A stretch of 64,000 nucleotides of DNA from Otis tarda (GCA_026413225.1 CM048555.1:77011785-77075784), one strand, 5' to 3'. Counted from the stretch's first letter, positions 47,771 to 62,873 are shown. Program-made: numbers and translations. The notes: generated from the sequence alone by a model not told the origin.

Positions 47771-48693
47771 ATATGATGTATTTATGGAACTGATTCATTC
47801 CAGCTCAAGGTCAGACAGGTCTGCTCTACTTCCATCGAAGACTAGCTCCCTTGCATCAGCTCAGAAAGTGAAAAATAATGATTTTTAGAAATCCAGTCCA
47901 CAGGAAAGGAGGGATGATAATCCCAAATCCCTCAAGCATTCCCCAAAATCTCCCAAGAGACAGTAAAATACAGACTTCACCAGCCTGTGGTGTTTGTATG
48001 AAAGTTCTCTGTATACCAGTGAAGAGGAAGGGAATGATGCATCTTACACATGGTAGCATGTTGCAGTCCCCTGAGCCTTGAACAGAACATGGACCATCTG
48101 GATTGTTTTTAAGGCAGGTTGAAGTAAAATGTTTTGATGTTAACCACATGCAATTTTCGAGGATATATTTTTTTCTTTCCAGCTTTCCATGTCTCACTAT
48201 TCTATTAAAAACAAAAATGAAGGACAGAGGAAGTTAATAAATATTTCACATTAAAGTCCATATGGCTTCAATCATCATATCTATATGCATTTAGGAATTA
48301 TTCATTTTTAATAAAGAAAAGCTATTGAAGTACAATTATGTTACCTAATAAGCTTGGAAAACAAGCTTTGGAAATCAGGGTGACTTTCTAGACCTGTATA
48401 TTGAAGACTGACATGAAGAAGAACACTTGTTGTCATTGGACAAACCTCTACAGATGAGACTGCTAAGATTTATTCCCCTTGGGTCAAAGCTTCCAGTTAA
48501 CAGCTCCAGGACTCCTGACAAGTAGATAGAAAAGCCAGTCTCCTATCAGTCATCTTGGATGCGCCCCATATCGATCTGCATGTCCATCAAAATGAACATA
48601 CTGGTCTGTAAACAAAAAATGGTGGAAAACTCTTACTTAAAGCACCTGTTCCTCATTGTACAGCTACATCTCAGTGGAAGGTGGGGCAGGCAA

Positions 48694-48735
48694 CACTTTT
48701 GTGAAAAAGACTTTTTGTGAAAAGACTTTTGTGAG
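48694..48735. repeat. Tandem repeat of about 14-15 bp, three copies
   Basis: ACTTTTGTGAAAAAG, ACTTTTTGTGAAAAG and ACTTTTGTGAGG follow in tandem with small length changes. Confidence 0.85.
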
Positions 48736-50603
48736 GAGCACTTAGCACCTTCAGCAAAGTTCCTTCATTGCCAAGTGTGTTGGTTGTCTGTGCTGGATGC
48801 AGTTATTGGGACATCCACACTTGGAGGTCTCTTGAAGTAAGGGAAGAGAAATGGGCAAAACTTTCCAGCCGGTGGTCTGATGTTCTATCTCATGCAAGGA
48901 GGTTTTTCATTTTGTTGGTCTGTTGCTCGTGATCAGGAATCTACAATATTTTGGGTGCTGGCATTGCTACATGTCACTTTGGCCTGAGGACCTTCTCTGG
49001 TGGCTCTTTGTGTGTGCAAAGTCATTTGAATGGGGTTTACTTCCACGGCATCACTGCATGACAGATTCCACTGTTGTGCTAAACAAAGTTCTAGCTCTAA
49101 GTAAAAGCATATGCAAAAGACAAAGTGAGGTGATCTCAGTCTAATTAATTCAGTCCAGGTTTACCAACCCAGTCCCGTGACTGTGCACATTTCACCCTGT
49201 AGATCAAGTAGACACTTTGGATGCACTGTCAGAGCGTGCTGAACTTGGGATGTACTGTGTGATTTTACTGCGTGCAAGCTAGAATGATTTTAAGAGCCAA
49301 ATCCCCATCTCACATAAATTGGCATGATGCTATAAATTGTTTGATAGTTTAATACTTTGAAGTTGCCTGTTTTATATTGCTGAAAAAGGAGTCACATTCA
49401 CGGAGAACTCGATTCTGTTATTCAGTTCACTGCTGTCAACTGGGACAAACCTCGTTCTTGCCCAGTGTGGGACTGGATTTCATTTCATTGTAAAGCAGGC
49501 TGGAGAAACAGATTGCCAACATGTTTAGAATCTAGCTCAAGCTGATATTCTGCTATTTTTTCACTGGTCCCAAAGATCTCTAACCGAGCTCTTTTTGGCT
49601 TTCCATGTTTGCTGGGGAATATCTCCACATCTTTTCTCTCTGGATTTCTCAGTGGAGCTGACAACTTTGAAATTTTCAGTTATTTGATGGGTGCTAACAG
49701 AGCATTCTGAAATAAGGAAATCAACATGCACATTAGCTGCTTTCCCTGGAGTACAGAGCACCAGCTTAATCTCTGAGAGAAGCAATACAATTCCCTTATA
49801 ATGAAATGTAAGTTACATTGCTCACAACACAACTTTCAAAATGTGTTTAAAAATGGCTTCTGTGGGAAGTCTTCATAGCTTAGTTTAAGCAGATGAGTAT
49901 TGGTACTGAAATAAAGAGGATTATTCACGTGCTTCCAGATAAGCTCATGCATAAATGCTAGCAAGACTTCAGTCTGGGAATTTATGTTAAAGTAAAAAAG
50001 AAATCTAGCAAATTTAATCTACTTTTTGTTTTGATTTACTTACATTTTAGGCCAAGATAATAAGCACACTGTAAAAAAACCTATAGTGCTTAAGCTAAAG
50101 TATATGGGATTATTTATATTGCCTTTCATAGGCTTTTTAATTACTTCAAATAATGCTAGGGCGCAGGCAATGCTCGGTTTAAATTCTCAAGTTAAAGAAC
50201 CTTGGAAAATATTGTCATTTGAATCCCAAATGTTCTACATTCCTCAAACAAATGTCTTCCCAGAGCACATTTGGAATATATTTTTTTTTATTTATCTTGA
50301 TTGATCTTGGATTATTACAGAACATCCAGATTTACTCAAACTATACTGGATGTTTAAAGATACTTAGTAACCCAGATTGAGAGAGGTCAAGGAAAAAATA
50401 CAGAAACAGTTCCCTTTTTTCATTAAACATGAAAAGCGTCTGTGCTGGTTCAAAGCACACTTGAAATTTGGTTTTACTAGCTACCGATCAGTCAGTGAGA
50501 TTTGAAATAATCTATCAGGCAACATTGCCATTGCTTGTACACTGCTACATAAGGTATTTGCCATCGCTTGCAGTTGTGTATTTGATTTAAGCTCAGGCAC
50601 CAT

Positions 50604-50629
50604 AAGAAGGAAGAAAGGAAGGAAGAAGG
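50604..50629. repeat. Purine tract (GAAGGAA-type)
   Basis: Twenty-six bases of A and G only, arranged as irregular AAGG and GAAG units. Confidence 0.75.
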
Positions 50630-51167
50630 TGAAAGAAAAGCAGTGAGGATTATGCTCTCTTCATATACGAGCACTGAAGAGAGTGATTTTATGTGAATCC
50701 TCCGGGCTCTGCAATAGGCTGAAATAAGGAGAAAATCACAGAAGTTATTGGCCTTTTTGGTGTCCATAGTCCAATGTAAGAGGCATGCCACGTAAAGCCT
50801 AGCAGCCCAAAGATTTTTCAGTGTTCCCTTGCAGGGTTTTAAGTGCCTAGCAATAGGGAAGATAGGGAAGAATCAATGCTGAGGTGTAGTTCAGGGTCAA
50901 TTTTAGTGTTAAATTTTTTTTTTAAGGAAAAGACAAAACAAGGCAAAACAAATGATCCCTTCTTCCCTCAATGATCAGTGCGGGGAAAAAAGCTTCTGAA
51001 CCCAAAGAATATATTTTTTTTATAAAACACAAGCACGACTCAAGGGTCTCCAGAAAATTCCAAAAGGTACACTGGCTGGTAGCTGTAGCACCTTACCCTG
51101 GGTGATTGCTCAACAAGTCCCTGAAAGTAGTGAATCCTATAATGAGGGTGAGCTATGATCATCTACA

Positions 51168-51387
51168 AGATAAATTTTTTACAATGAGGGTTGTAGAGCA
51201 CTGGCACAGGTTGCCCAGAAAGGTTGTGGATGCCCCATCCCTGGAAACGTTCAAGGCAGGTTGGATGAGGCTCTGAGCAACCTGATCTGGTTGGAGATGC
51301 CCCTGCTTCTTGCAGAGGGGTTGGACTGGATGACCTTTGAAGGTCCCTTCCAATCCAATCCAAACCGTTCTATGATTCTATGATTCT
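51168..51387 (+). mobile_element. CR1 LINE 3' fragment, sense
   Basis: Carries the end of ORF2 ([21 protein letters not shown] text, with a one-base loss in the FKARLD region that breaks the frame), the 3' UTR and about two octamers (TTCTATGATTCTATGATTCTA). Relative to the young copies it has the CTGGTTGGAGATG-type 3' UTR also seen at 5477 and 63343, so it may belong to that related subfamily. No certain target duplication; TAAATT occurs on both sides but is also part of CR1 text. Confidence 0.93.
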
Positions 51388-54300
51388 AAATTGTTGTTAG
51401 CTGCTAGATAAGGAGTTCTTAGGCCACCATGACTTGATTGTGGTCTCTTAAGAGGGCTTTGTGAAACAACATGTAAAGAGCCATTTGCTTTTCTACTTGG
51501 TGCACCATGATGTGACGGTCTCTCTGAGAGTACATTTATGAACCAGTTTTTTAAAACATCTCTGTGATCTGCTGAATGAGAGGCATAGGCAAATTATTGT
51601 TTGAACTTTTCTCCATTAGTCTTGTCTGTTATTTTTTAGGGAGGACAGTGGTAAGAGAAGCAGTCCAACACATTTCCTACCTTAGAAAGGAAGCGATGGC
51701 TCACCAGTTGAGCTATGCCTCATATTTTAGCAAAGGTGCTCTCACAGCTAAGAGTACAGTAGCCAGTTTGGGCATAGACTTCCTAACTAGGCATCAGTCC
51801 ACATGTGATGTATGATGTTGTCTCTGCAACAATCTCTTAGCAGCTCCTCCTACCCATTCATAGATCTTGCCCATTTTACATGGACTTCTGCAGGGAAGAT
51901 GGTGAAAAAGTAATCTAAATGCCTTCTAAGATCCTCAGCTGTTTTACGCATACCAGCTGAGGTGTTACCAATACATTAAGGAGTCCCTGGCTTCAGTCCT
52001 TGGTGATGAAGATGTAACACTGGGTTACTTTAAGACATCAATTTGGTTGCTGGTCACTCAGCCAGAGAAGACGGATGGAGGATCTGGTGAAGTTCTCCTC
52101 CCTGATGATCTCCTCTGTGAGCAATAGGGCACAGTTCTTTCCTCAGGATATTTCTGTTTTGGAGGGTATCTGTGAAGGAGTTTCACCTTTTCTCACCTCT
52201 GCAGCGACTGCAGTGACCCAGTAAGGTGAACCAGCTGCTTCCCAAAGCCAGAATTTGATAGATCCTTGTGCACTGAGGGATAGGTAAAAGGCCAATGATT
52301 ATTTGTAGCTGTGCTGGGTCTCAAGAAGGATATGGTGTTCCTCATCCCAGTGCAACCTATTTTGACAGCTCTTTTATCGAATAGAGTGAGTGTGACCATT
52401 GCACCTCTATTGTGAATGCATTAGCTCCTTGAAGACCACTGTGCTTGGGAAGCATCTGCCTCAGAACGGGTTTACCATGCACAAATAAATTACTGCAAGA
52501 GGTAGGAAACTCCCAGGAAGTCTCCAATTCCTGCATGACTTAGATTAAGATTGTCAGATGTAGATCCTAATATCCCATAATGCTACCTTAGTGTTGAGGA
52601 CAGATTAACAAAACAACAGACAAACAAGACACTTTCTCAGCAACCCCTAATAATGGAATATAGATTACAGTAATATTAGAACTTTCAAATCTTGACCTTA
52701 AGAAAATGAGCACTGAGACAGATAAGTACAGAGAACTTTTATTACCTATACAACACTTTAAAATGACAGTGTTGAAAATCTTGAACTGGCTATATTAAAC
52801 CTCTTATTCCTTTACCCACGGAAATGAAGTAATAAAATCTATTTAAGATATAAAGATTGTATTAGCTATCCCATTAGGGCTATTGTGGGTAAATAGGTAT
52901 GAGAGTGAAAATGGCCTTAAGTCAAAATTTGACTTCCCAACATTGTGATCTGTTGTACTGGGATTAATTGAACCTCTTGGGAAACAGAATCAAAACCCAA
53001 TGGACAGCAGCATCCCGCATACTTAGCAGTGGATACAGAAAGGACAAGATCATATTTTGATCAATAACCAGAGCAGTACAGCCTCTGTACAATTTTACTT
53101 TGTTTATAAGAAATCTTTATTTACATCTTAAAGAGAAAGGAAAGTTCATTGTTCCATGCTTTGTCTGTACTATCCATCTCTACAGTGTCTAGAATAAGTA
53201 TCTCATATTGAAGTTTTTGGCTTTTATTTCTGGTATCTCTTCCTTCTTTCTCAGCTGCACAAATGTCAGTCTGCTGAGAACGGAACTGGAAGAACGATAG
53301 GTATGAAAGGCTAAAATTGCAGAAAGCATTGTAGATATTCTCAAGACCTTTAAAATCACACGGCATCTGAAATGTCTAACTTCATGGCAAGATTATTTCC
53401 ATTAGTGTCTGGAATCACAAAATCTTCGCACCATGTCCTTCTGCACAAGATATTTTCCATGTTTTGACTCTGTCCTGGCATGATCATTTAAAAAGCAGTA
53501 TCAACAAGAAAAGCCTAGGGGACCTCTACATGATCTCTCTCTTCTAGGAGAGAGGTTTCTGGTTGATGGACAATGATACTGGAGTATGATATTGTGTTAG
53601 TGACTGGAGTAAGATTACAATAACAGAAGTACTAATGGAAGGACACCTGCAAACATCTGACCACTTAGAAAACAGAACTTGCTGGGAAGATGAAAAAGAA
53701 ATATTCACCAGTGAAGAAGAAAATTCCACCCCAGAAACTTTAAGGAAGCTGCTTCTCCCAGCCCAAAAGGGCAGTGTTTTGGTGCTAGAGCTTGCAGTGG
53801 TTTGGTTCCAAGTTACCCAGATTGCTTAGATACAATTTAGATTGACTGATTATTGTAAAAAATACAGCTAGCTTTTTCTCCAAAAGAGCAGCCAGCATGT
53901 GGAAGCTTACCATGCCCAAGTGTGTAAGTTACCAAGCATTCATCTGCAAATACATTCACAGAGATGCTGTTTGTCATGTTGGGGCTTTGCATCTGACTGC
54001 AGGAAACCTCTTTTCTACCTCCTGCCGTAGGCAAATTCCTCTGAAGCCTGTGAAGAGAGCACCTGGAGGAAGGACTTCCTCACTCCCCCATAAAGGTCAT
54101 TGCACACACAAGGAAAAGCGTACGAAGTTGTGACTTTTTCTCCGCCTCAGTTGTCGCAGCAGCTGCTTTGAGGCTGTTCTATCCTCTGAAGGAACATTCT
54201 GTCTCAGAAAGCGAAGAAAGGAAAAGAGAGATCCTACACCATTATAATTACTTGAGCAAAAATAAACACACATATGGTGTGACATTTTCCTAATGCTTGG

Positions 54301-54696
54301 ATCTTATTTGGAAGTAAATGTATTAATTAAAGGGGGGAGCAGAAAAGGGAAAAACAGACAACAGTCCCTGAGTCATGAGAACACGACAAGCTGTCCTTTG
54401 AAAAAGTTATTTTTATTTTTCAGTGACACTGCTGTTAATTTATTAGGTGTTATATTGTGTGCTTACTTATTTGTTGTTAAAAAACAAAGATTTTCTTCCT
54501 CATCTGCTTTTCTATTTTATATTTCAGTTTTGTTTATTTTTATATACAGTGCTGAGCTAAGAAGAAAGTTCACCCCTAGATAAAGGGCCAAATCAACATC
54601 CTTTTGTCCTTGAAGCTCTCAAAAGCTGATGTTAAACATTCTCTGGTCTCGTAAAAGATATGATTCAGCTTTGGAGGGCAGGGTACATGGTTTGAA

Positions 54697-54733
54697 ATTC
54701 TCTTTGATTCTCTTTGATGGTGAAATTCTCTTT
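54697..54733. repeat. ATTCTCTTTG tandem repeat
   Basis: Two adjacent ATTCTCTTTG units (54697-54716) and a third partial unit at 54725-54733 after eight bases. Confidence 0.85.
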
Positions 54734-57700
54734 TTATTTAAGCCAGGCTGCCCTGGTGCTTAGGCTTTAAATGAAAACATCTTTGACAATTGTCTACAAG
54801 AATTAGCAGTAGATATTCAGACGGTAGTCTAGAAACGGCCATTCCAACAAATATTCTTAGTGTTGACACCATAGCAGCAATTAAGCAGAAACAAATAGTT
54901 AAACATTGAAAAAAATGTATTTCTATATAGAAAAAGTAAAAGAGAAATGGATAAAAATCACAAGCATCTTTCCAACACAGTGTATAAACTCAAGAGAGGA
55001 TCTATCAGGCACTCAAGAAGGTCCCCTGGGGTTTTCTTATTGCTGCTGTTTTTCACATGATCATCTTTCTAGTTCTACGGAATTGGAAAGCCATATGCTA
55101 GCCCAGAGAAAGTAAGGAGCTTTTGCCATTTAGTTTATTCCCGACCTCCTTCTACACTTTGTAGGTTCTTATAATTGTTTTCATAACTGTAGGTCCACAA
55201 TATTAAAACAAAAACCTTTTGAAAGAACACAGTAATTGCCTTTTCTGGTAATTTTCTTTGGTACTTTTCTGCTTTCCTCTGTGGAGTTTTTTCTTGTGGA
55301 AATATTTTAATTCCCTAGAAATGTAAAACAGTTCAATTTTATTTTTTTCAATTTTATACTTTGCCTCTTCATTTCCCTCCCTTTCTTCTGTCCTTTCTCA
55401 GAAGAAAAAGAAGGAAATGAAAAAAAAATTAAACCTATAGATGCTGGAGGGAAAAACAAAATGCTAGAAAGCTTTTTTTTTGTTGTTCTTTATTTAAACA
55501 TGAAACCCCATTAGTAAATAATTACTTTCTTGTACAGAAGATTCCCTTCTGGAAAGCACAAATTTTAGTTGAAAAAGATTTTAAATGCAAGCTTTAATTA
55601 ATTCTTGAAAAAAAGCCACATTTCAGTCTAAAAGAATGTTTGTTTTATTTCCGTTCTGTTGTAATTTCAGAAAATGTACTAACTACAAGGCATCGTGAGA
55701 TAAATCATTATATATTTCAGTCAATTATAGGCTGTAATAAAAACCCTGTAAGTGTTTTGAATCATGGCTGTTGTGTTCTTTCAGAAGATCTCTCAAACTT
55801 CTTCCCTAATCTATGGAGCTGTTCACTCCCAGTACAGTTTTCAATCTATTCACTGTTGCAGAAGCCATCTGTCTTTCAACTGAATCTTTCTCATAAGCTC
55901 AGTTTCTTTTTTCTTCCTCTGAGAAGCTTAGGCGTATAAAGACTTTTAAAGTATAGAGTTGGGCTGGTTAAAAAATAATGCATTTTCTCTGTGGAAAAAA
56001 AAAATATTTGAAACAAATTTTCAGATTTTCAATAGTTCATTTCTTCCACCTCCCTTTAAAAAAAATAAATCTGATTTTAATTTTTTTTTTAATTAATTTG
56101 ATTTTCTTTCCTGTTGTTTTTATCTTGTTTCCTCCCAGCTGAAATAGAAAAAAAAAGTTAGAAAGAAGAAATATTTTTATGGCAAGTTCCCTAGCACCTC
56201 ACTGTCCTTCTGCTTGACATTGCCAAGAGTATTAGCATTTACAATGAAAGAGAACAAGTTTTGTTCAAATGGAATTTGTTGGGACAGAAGACAACTTAGA
56301 ATATACTGAAAAGGAGAGGAGGCTGCCCCTTGACAAGGAAAATGACAAAGCTCGTTGTCTCTTCCTATTCAGCTGAAGGTGATATGAATGATTATTGCTG
56401 CCTGGATGGGACTTCATGGTTACTCTGGTGTTTTATAATAATTATAACAAATCCTAATGGATTGCACAGAGGTGGCATGGCAGCTGCTTACTCTCACATC
56501 GAAGCATATTCAGGAGGCAACTAATGTCCTTTATATTAAGTATGTTGAGTCATCTTTATTTTATTAGAGAGGAGTTAAAAAAAAAACAGCTGAGACAGAG
56601 GTTTGGCTTTGAATTTCTTTCCTTACAAAATTAATGGAAGCGATTAGACTCCATGTTAGGTTATCATCCTTCTACAGTGGATATTCCTTTCAGTTGATCA
56701 AACATAAAGTACCTGAGATGAGAGCATGAATCTTGGCAGAAATAGCATAGGAATTACAGGACACATGCCATGAAGGAAATACTCAATTTCATGTGGAACC
56801 TGCCATAGTGTTCATCTGTGAGTTGAGAGGGAAAAACTGCAAACAGGAAGAACTGTTTGCCAGTTCTTCTAGTTGCACTTCTTGTGTGTTGTTCACCTTT
56901 GAGATAGCTAACTGCTGTATATCAAAATGCCTTCAGGACTTGCTACAATTACTTCTTTTTCCCTGGTGTTGAATTATTTATTACTTTCCCTCTGTGTAGA
57001 GTCCTTCATAGTATATTTTCTCATTTCTCTCCAAAAATAGTTTTAAAAAACCTCCAAAACAAAAAAGTAATTTGAGAGGCTAACTGGAGCTCTGTCTATT
57101 GTCTCCAATTTCTGCGACAACTTTTAGCATAAAACAGTGATGATTTAATATATATGAAGATGACTCTTTGAATTTCCAATGGAATTTTTAATATCTGAAT
57201 GTAGGCTGACAACTGAGGATCAAAAAAATGCTTTCAAGAGGCTTTTGTTCTCTTCTCAGTAATCCAAAATAATTTTGAAACTACTTTTTAACATGAAATA
57301 TAAAGACGCACAGAAGAGTTTAGATTCAATATAATGAAACTGGATGATTTTGAAAAATTTGACCTTTTTGAAGAAATTTCTCTCAAAGCCGAAGATAAAT
57401 CCAGCTCTATATGTAATCAGTGAACTGACTTCTGTTTCGGCAAAATCTTGCTGACAACAGAGGAAGAACCAAGAGGGAAATATGTAAGCAGGGACTAAGG
57501 ATATGTAAAGGAATAACTGAATTTTACTAGCAATGGTCAGCAGGGAAAGGAGAAACTGCTTTATTTTTGCCTGCAGTGGAAACTTCAACTCATGGCGCTA
57601 TCACTGTGAGGTTATTAGGTTGAGGTGATTTAGACCTGCTGTCCAGTTTGATCTGTTGCCATGGGGTTAGAAGCAATATGTATAAAAAACCCCACAGGAC

Positions 57701-60700
57701 ACTGGTAGACTGGGAGCTGGAAATGTTAGCTTAATTTTACCCCATAGCTCTGATATGACAGACAGCATCAAGGCAGAGAGGAATGGATGTGCTTGGTTGA
57801 AATCCCTGCCTCCTATTGACGCTCTTCTCCTCTAGGAAATTAGATTCACAAAGACTTCTCTGTTTAAAGCATAAGCTCCTCAACTCAGGAGGCTGATCAC
57901 AACTTATTATGTGTTTTTAGGGTGCTTACCAGCCCAAAGCAGTTTTGTTTCTGGATAAAAAAGGGTCTGTTTAACTGAAAATTGATTAAACAACAAAAGG
58001 AACACAAATTGCAATGCCAAGTATGACAAATGACACATGAATTGCCTAACTGTAAAGATGAATAGCTCTCCCTGTAGGCAGGCTCGTTATAAACAGCATC
58101 CTCTAGTTTATTTCACTGGACTTTAAAATTTCCCCTTCGGTAGTTTAAGATTAATTAAATAAGGCAATACTAAAAAACCGGTAACTCTTTGGTATGAATA
58201 ATTGTCATGACTACCAAAAGTAGCTATTGAAAAGGAATTAATCATCTCTAGTTCAGTTCCTTTTCATCAGCAATCGGCTTTGTTATGAACGAAGTTCATG
58301 TGTACCATTGACCTACTCTTCTCAGTGTTAATGAAGTCTCCTTCATTCAGACTATCAGATTTCTAAAATTCAATGAGAAAGCAGTGTGTTAAAACTACAG
58401 AAAGATTTATTTCTGAGATTTTCTGGACGTGATGAATCCAGCTTCACTTGAATACCATCAATCATATGTAGACAGAGCTTATATGAGTTTGTTTGGAAAG
58501 ATAACGAGGCTTTCCAAAAAGCAGCCATAATGACATTTAATCTGAGGATCAAATCCAAGACAGAAACTTGGATAACATGAGTCCCTCAAGGAATAAGCAC
58601 TTTAGAGGTCACAGCATTGAACACCTGAATCAATAAACATATCTACATCTTTTGTTGTGCTGTCTGTAAGATGAAAAGACCTCCATACTATCCACATATG
58701 AAGTGTTTTATCCTTAAAATTTAGAGCATGACTTTTCTTACCAGCAATATTACTCAGTCAGATTGGCTAAGTAATTTTCTAAGGCCACTACTGAGAAAAA
58801 ACTTGTGCCAACAGGCTTTAACAATATTTGTGTTAGCAGCCTTCGTGAGCAAACTGTCCTGTCTTGTCATTTAATGTAGTGCACATTCAGTAAAGAGAAA
58901 AAATAGACTTCGTCAGGAATCTGTATCTTCATCCTTAGTATCTGAGTTTTTTGTAAGTCCCGACACAAGACTTTTGACTCTCTTCAATATCCATGTTAAC
59001 TTGAGATGTCATTATATTGGATATTCTTGCTTATCATGTGGTTGCTGCATGGTCTTCACCGATGTCTTTTTAATATGTTTAAGCTGATGCCTGTCAGGGG
59101 TAGTTTGAATATCATTATCCTGTCCAGAACAGAGGATGATTAGGATGGACACATGGAGATGCTTCCAGAGTAAACAATCTTTCTTTTAGGCTGAGCAGTT
59201 CTGGCTCCTGCCAAGGACGTCTAATTGGAATACGAAGCCACTTCCCCATCGCCTGCGTGGTTTACAAAACATTTCTAAAATGATGTGGCAACCAATTCAT
59301 TTTCCATACAGAGAGTCATGAGCAGCTCTATTTCTTTGTTGTGTGCCATATACACTGCTATAATGTCTGCGAGCTCAAAAAGGGGCTAAGACTGAAAATA
59401 CTTCCAGAATCAACATACATCTCATATGGAGATCCATGTTGCTCCAGCACCAGAGCCAGTTGGTTTGAAGCCGGCATGGTCATGTTTCCATAAGTTTCTG
59501 CTGTAAACTGCTGCAGCTTTCTGACTCTTCCTTGCTCTGAGCACCTTGAGAGCTGTCATGCTTTTTCCCTATGCTAAGCAAAAGCTTCGCTCCCTTTGAC
59601 CCAAATCTTAGTTTTCTTATTTAGTTATATAAAATCTTATCATAAATGTTCAGAAAATGTGTAGCAGGAATGAGGGGAAAAAGCAACCATCTCTGTCTGA
59701 TGTGGCACTCTTCAAAGAATAAGCTGCTTTTTAATTAACCCTGAGGAGTTTATCAAGACCACCCAATTTGTCTGTGCTACCATTAGAGTCTTGTTTCCAC
59801 AGGACACTTTGGGTGGCAGAAAACAGGTCAGGTTTATTTTAATTACCTTTCGGTGACTTAAAAGGACAGACATTTCTATCTCATCCGTCATCTCTAATCT
59901 TAACATCTTTCTCAAGCAGATTTGAATAATAACATGGTAGACTCTTTAATTTTAGTCATTAGTTGTGCATGTAAGAGAGAAAGAAAAAAAAATTTTAAAA
60001 AGTAATTAGATTTCTTATATCCTACAAAGAGCATTTTAGTCCTTTATAATACCTGGTTTGATCTGCTCTCAATTAAATAAAAAACCATTGAAATATTTTT
60101 TTTCTGAAATGCAATTAATTTCAGATTAAATCTATTTTTGTTCTTAGCACCTTAGCATTTGGGGAGCATGCACTGTGTAATCAGTGCAGGATAGAGTGAG
60201 GCATGTACTGGTTTGAGCAATGGAGAATGGATATTTGTAAAAGGGCAAGGAGATAGACACTTATACCTAGGAAGCTGGAAGAAAAGTCACCCTGCTTTCT
60301 ACCTGTTTTCTATTTACTTGGTTATTTCTCAGCCAAATGTTACAGCCATAAAATTTCTAGGACTAGGAATCTCTCTATTCCTGGCATGTAACATTTAGCA
60401 CAAAGGTATGGTGACCTGCACATGAAGCTCTCAGGTCTATTGGAATATGACTGCTGCTGCTGTTAAAGTAGACATTTTTCTAACATAATGTTAACCAGAT
60501 CTCTGAAACACAGAGCTTGTGCAGCAAGGAAAACACCATATGCTATGGCTGCCACGATAGGGGGTAAAATCGTCAATTGAGACTCCCATAGGAGAAAATT
60601 TCCTCAGCAGTTTCCAGATGGAGCCATGATGTGGTGGTGCTCTGCATCCTGCCAGGACTTTTCAGCCCAGCTCCAGCAGATGCTGGTCAGAAAATTAAGT

Positions 60701-60750
60701 GGTCTGGATATGGACGTACCCGATTGAACACCATGTCTGCAGACTCAAGA

Positions 60751-60790
60751 TGTGAGGGTCTTCCATGTAAGGGTCTTCCATGTAAGGGTC
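60751..60790. repeat. 15-bp tandem repeat, about 2.5 copies
   Basis: GGGTCTTCCATGTAA occurs at 60756-60770 and 60771-60785, followed by GGGTC; a variant TGTGA precedes the first unit. Confidence 0.9.
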
Positions 60791-62873
60791 ACCTGATCAA
60801 GAAACAATTTCTAAATCACTAATCAGCTTACTAACAAGAGCTTATTGTAGAGTTGTTTTGCCTGTGAACTCTTTGCCTTACCTACTAGATGTACTGGATT
60901 AAGCCAAGATGCATATTTGCTCTTCAGTGATTATCTTGTTTTTCTCATTATGTTGACATTCAGCTTTCTTCAATGCTCTATTCAAATCCAGAGCCTTTTT
61001 CCCCAGTGTTACTTGCCAGTCTCAACATTTGTCATTCTCACCTTTAAAATTGCACACTACTGTTATAGTTGTAGGTTTTGTTCATATGGAACTCATTTTT
61101 CCCCCTTTATGAAAAAAAGAAACAAGTTTTATGAAACACTTGAGTGCCATTGCTTGAATTATTAATATTTTTTTCTAGTAATCTATCTACTAGCTCTGTG
61201 ACTTTCTTCTCGCAGTATCTTTAGTTTACACTTTCGGTAATACATAAGCAATTCCACAAGTAATAAAGAAACAATCGGTTGGCTTAGTGCTTTACTTGAG
61301 AAAAAAAAAACCACAAACACCTTGAACACTTCATTTTCAATAAACCGAGATGATTGGAGCAGGGTGCAACTCTGACACAGAGGTGAGCACAGCACTGTGG
61401 GCTTACTTCTAATTTTCATATGATATGAATCATGGGCCATGGTGGGTCTTTCCTTCCCCTGGTTTATCTTGGAAATCACAGGAATTAAAGAAGTGGTTTC
61501 TGCTGTCAAGTGCAGATGATGAACAATAAACATATAAATCAGTGCTTAGTGGTTTTGGGACTGAGGCTTTTGAAGTCAGAGGAAGGACCTGAATTGGTTT
61601 CAGCACAATCTTGAGAGGCTGCCAGCCTCATTTCCTTGAAGAGCAACAGATGCTCGAGCCCTCGTTTCCATGAGCACAAGGTCTAATTGGTGGTTTCAGT
61701 GCATGATTTACCCACCCTGGTCTGGACCCTGGCCCTGTTCCAGTTTCCATGTAAGTCACTAGGAGTTGCTGCCCTAATTTACAGAAAAGATGGCTTAGCT
61801 TTTTAAGGAGCTAAAAGAGTTGCTTCAACGTGGGAGGGTGTGACCCTAAACCCATGTTCATTTGGTCCAAGACAGTTCTGGGATCAACGAGCAAATTATG
61901 TGTTGATTTTTTTTTTTTCAATTAAATCTCTCATATGTGAAAATTTATCCATTTAATGTTAAGGGATGAAACAAATAAGGTACAGAGAATGTAGTTAGTA
62001 AGAGGCCTGAACTGCAGAAGCAGGTATGTGTCACCTTTCCATCTGGAGACATAACAGAGGCTGTTTTAATTATTTAGTTCATGAACGCACGACCCTTGAC
62101 ATTGCAGTCAAGATGTTAATTTCACTTACTGAAAGAAGTGACAGTGTTGTTTATGTCACTCAGAAGAGAATTACAATCAGATGAAATACTTACTCTGGCT
62201 TTATTTTTGTTTATAAAGAAAATTATGCTTTTGCCTTCTTTCACAAGCTGAGTATCTCATGGGAAGCTCATGACAGTAACACAATCCCATGAAGTAACTC
62301 AGAGTTATTAAGATAATTTTTCAAAACCACTTCCCTAAAGCAAATGCTAAACTTTTCAACTGGAATGATAAATTAACAGTAATTTAGGTACTTCCAGGCA
62401 AATTTGGCACTGCCTGAGGAAATCCTCCACCAAAATCTGGATTCAACACTTTAAATTATCTAGAGTTTTAGATAGAGGTTTTTGATAATTTGTAAAAGGA
62501 AAAATATAACCCAGAAAACTGAAGCAATAGAAAAATGTAAACCAATAAAAATGGCAAATCTTCCTAGAAACCTGTACAAGGCTGAGCCCTTGAAATCACC
62601 CAGTCATATCAGCCTGGGGCTATGGGACCAGAGCTTCACCAGAATGTGAGATGTGCCTGAGGAGTACATGCTGACCCAACTATATTTCTTCTCATTTTGG
62701 ACCTGGCTGATTTACTGCTACTTGGAGGAACCATGTGCAGATGTTTCACTCACCTCCTCTGATAAAATAAGGTCTCTCATCTATGGTCAACCTACTTGTC
62801 CTTTGCTGTATCTGCTCTAGTTTGAAGTCCTTGAGCACTGAGGATGAGAATGCAACACATTGGTCCAGAGGAC

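Larger units (their letters stand above)
43981..51167. other. Non-coding DNA, no gene recognised
   Basis: Short frames only. The 45594-45803 frame holds a protein-like patch with possible splice signals (see findings). A T17 run at 46788-46804 followed by GCAG looks like an acceptor site, but the frame beyond it is not recognisable. 47735-47768 may be an old repeat relic. T-rich runs lie near 50281-50290 and 50918-50930. Confidence 0.5.

Noticed and set aside
59050-59620. Region that looked like a decayed transposon coding sequence on the minus strand
   Set aside because: Trial translation gave stops in every frame and no recognisable transposase, gag or RT motif.
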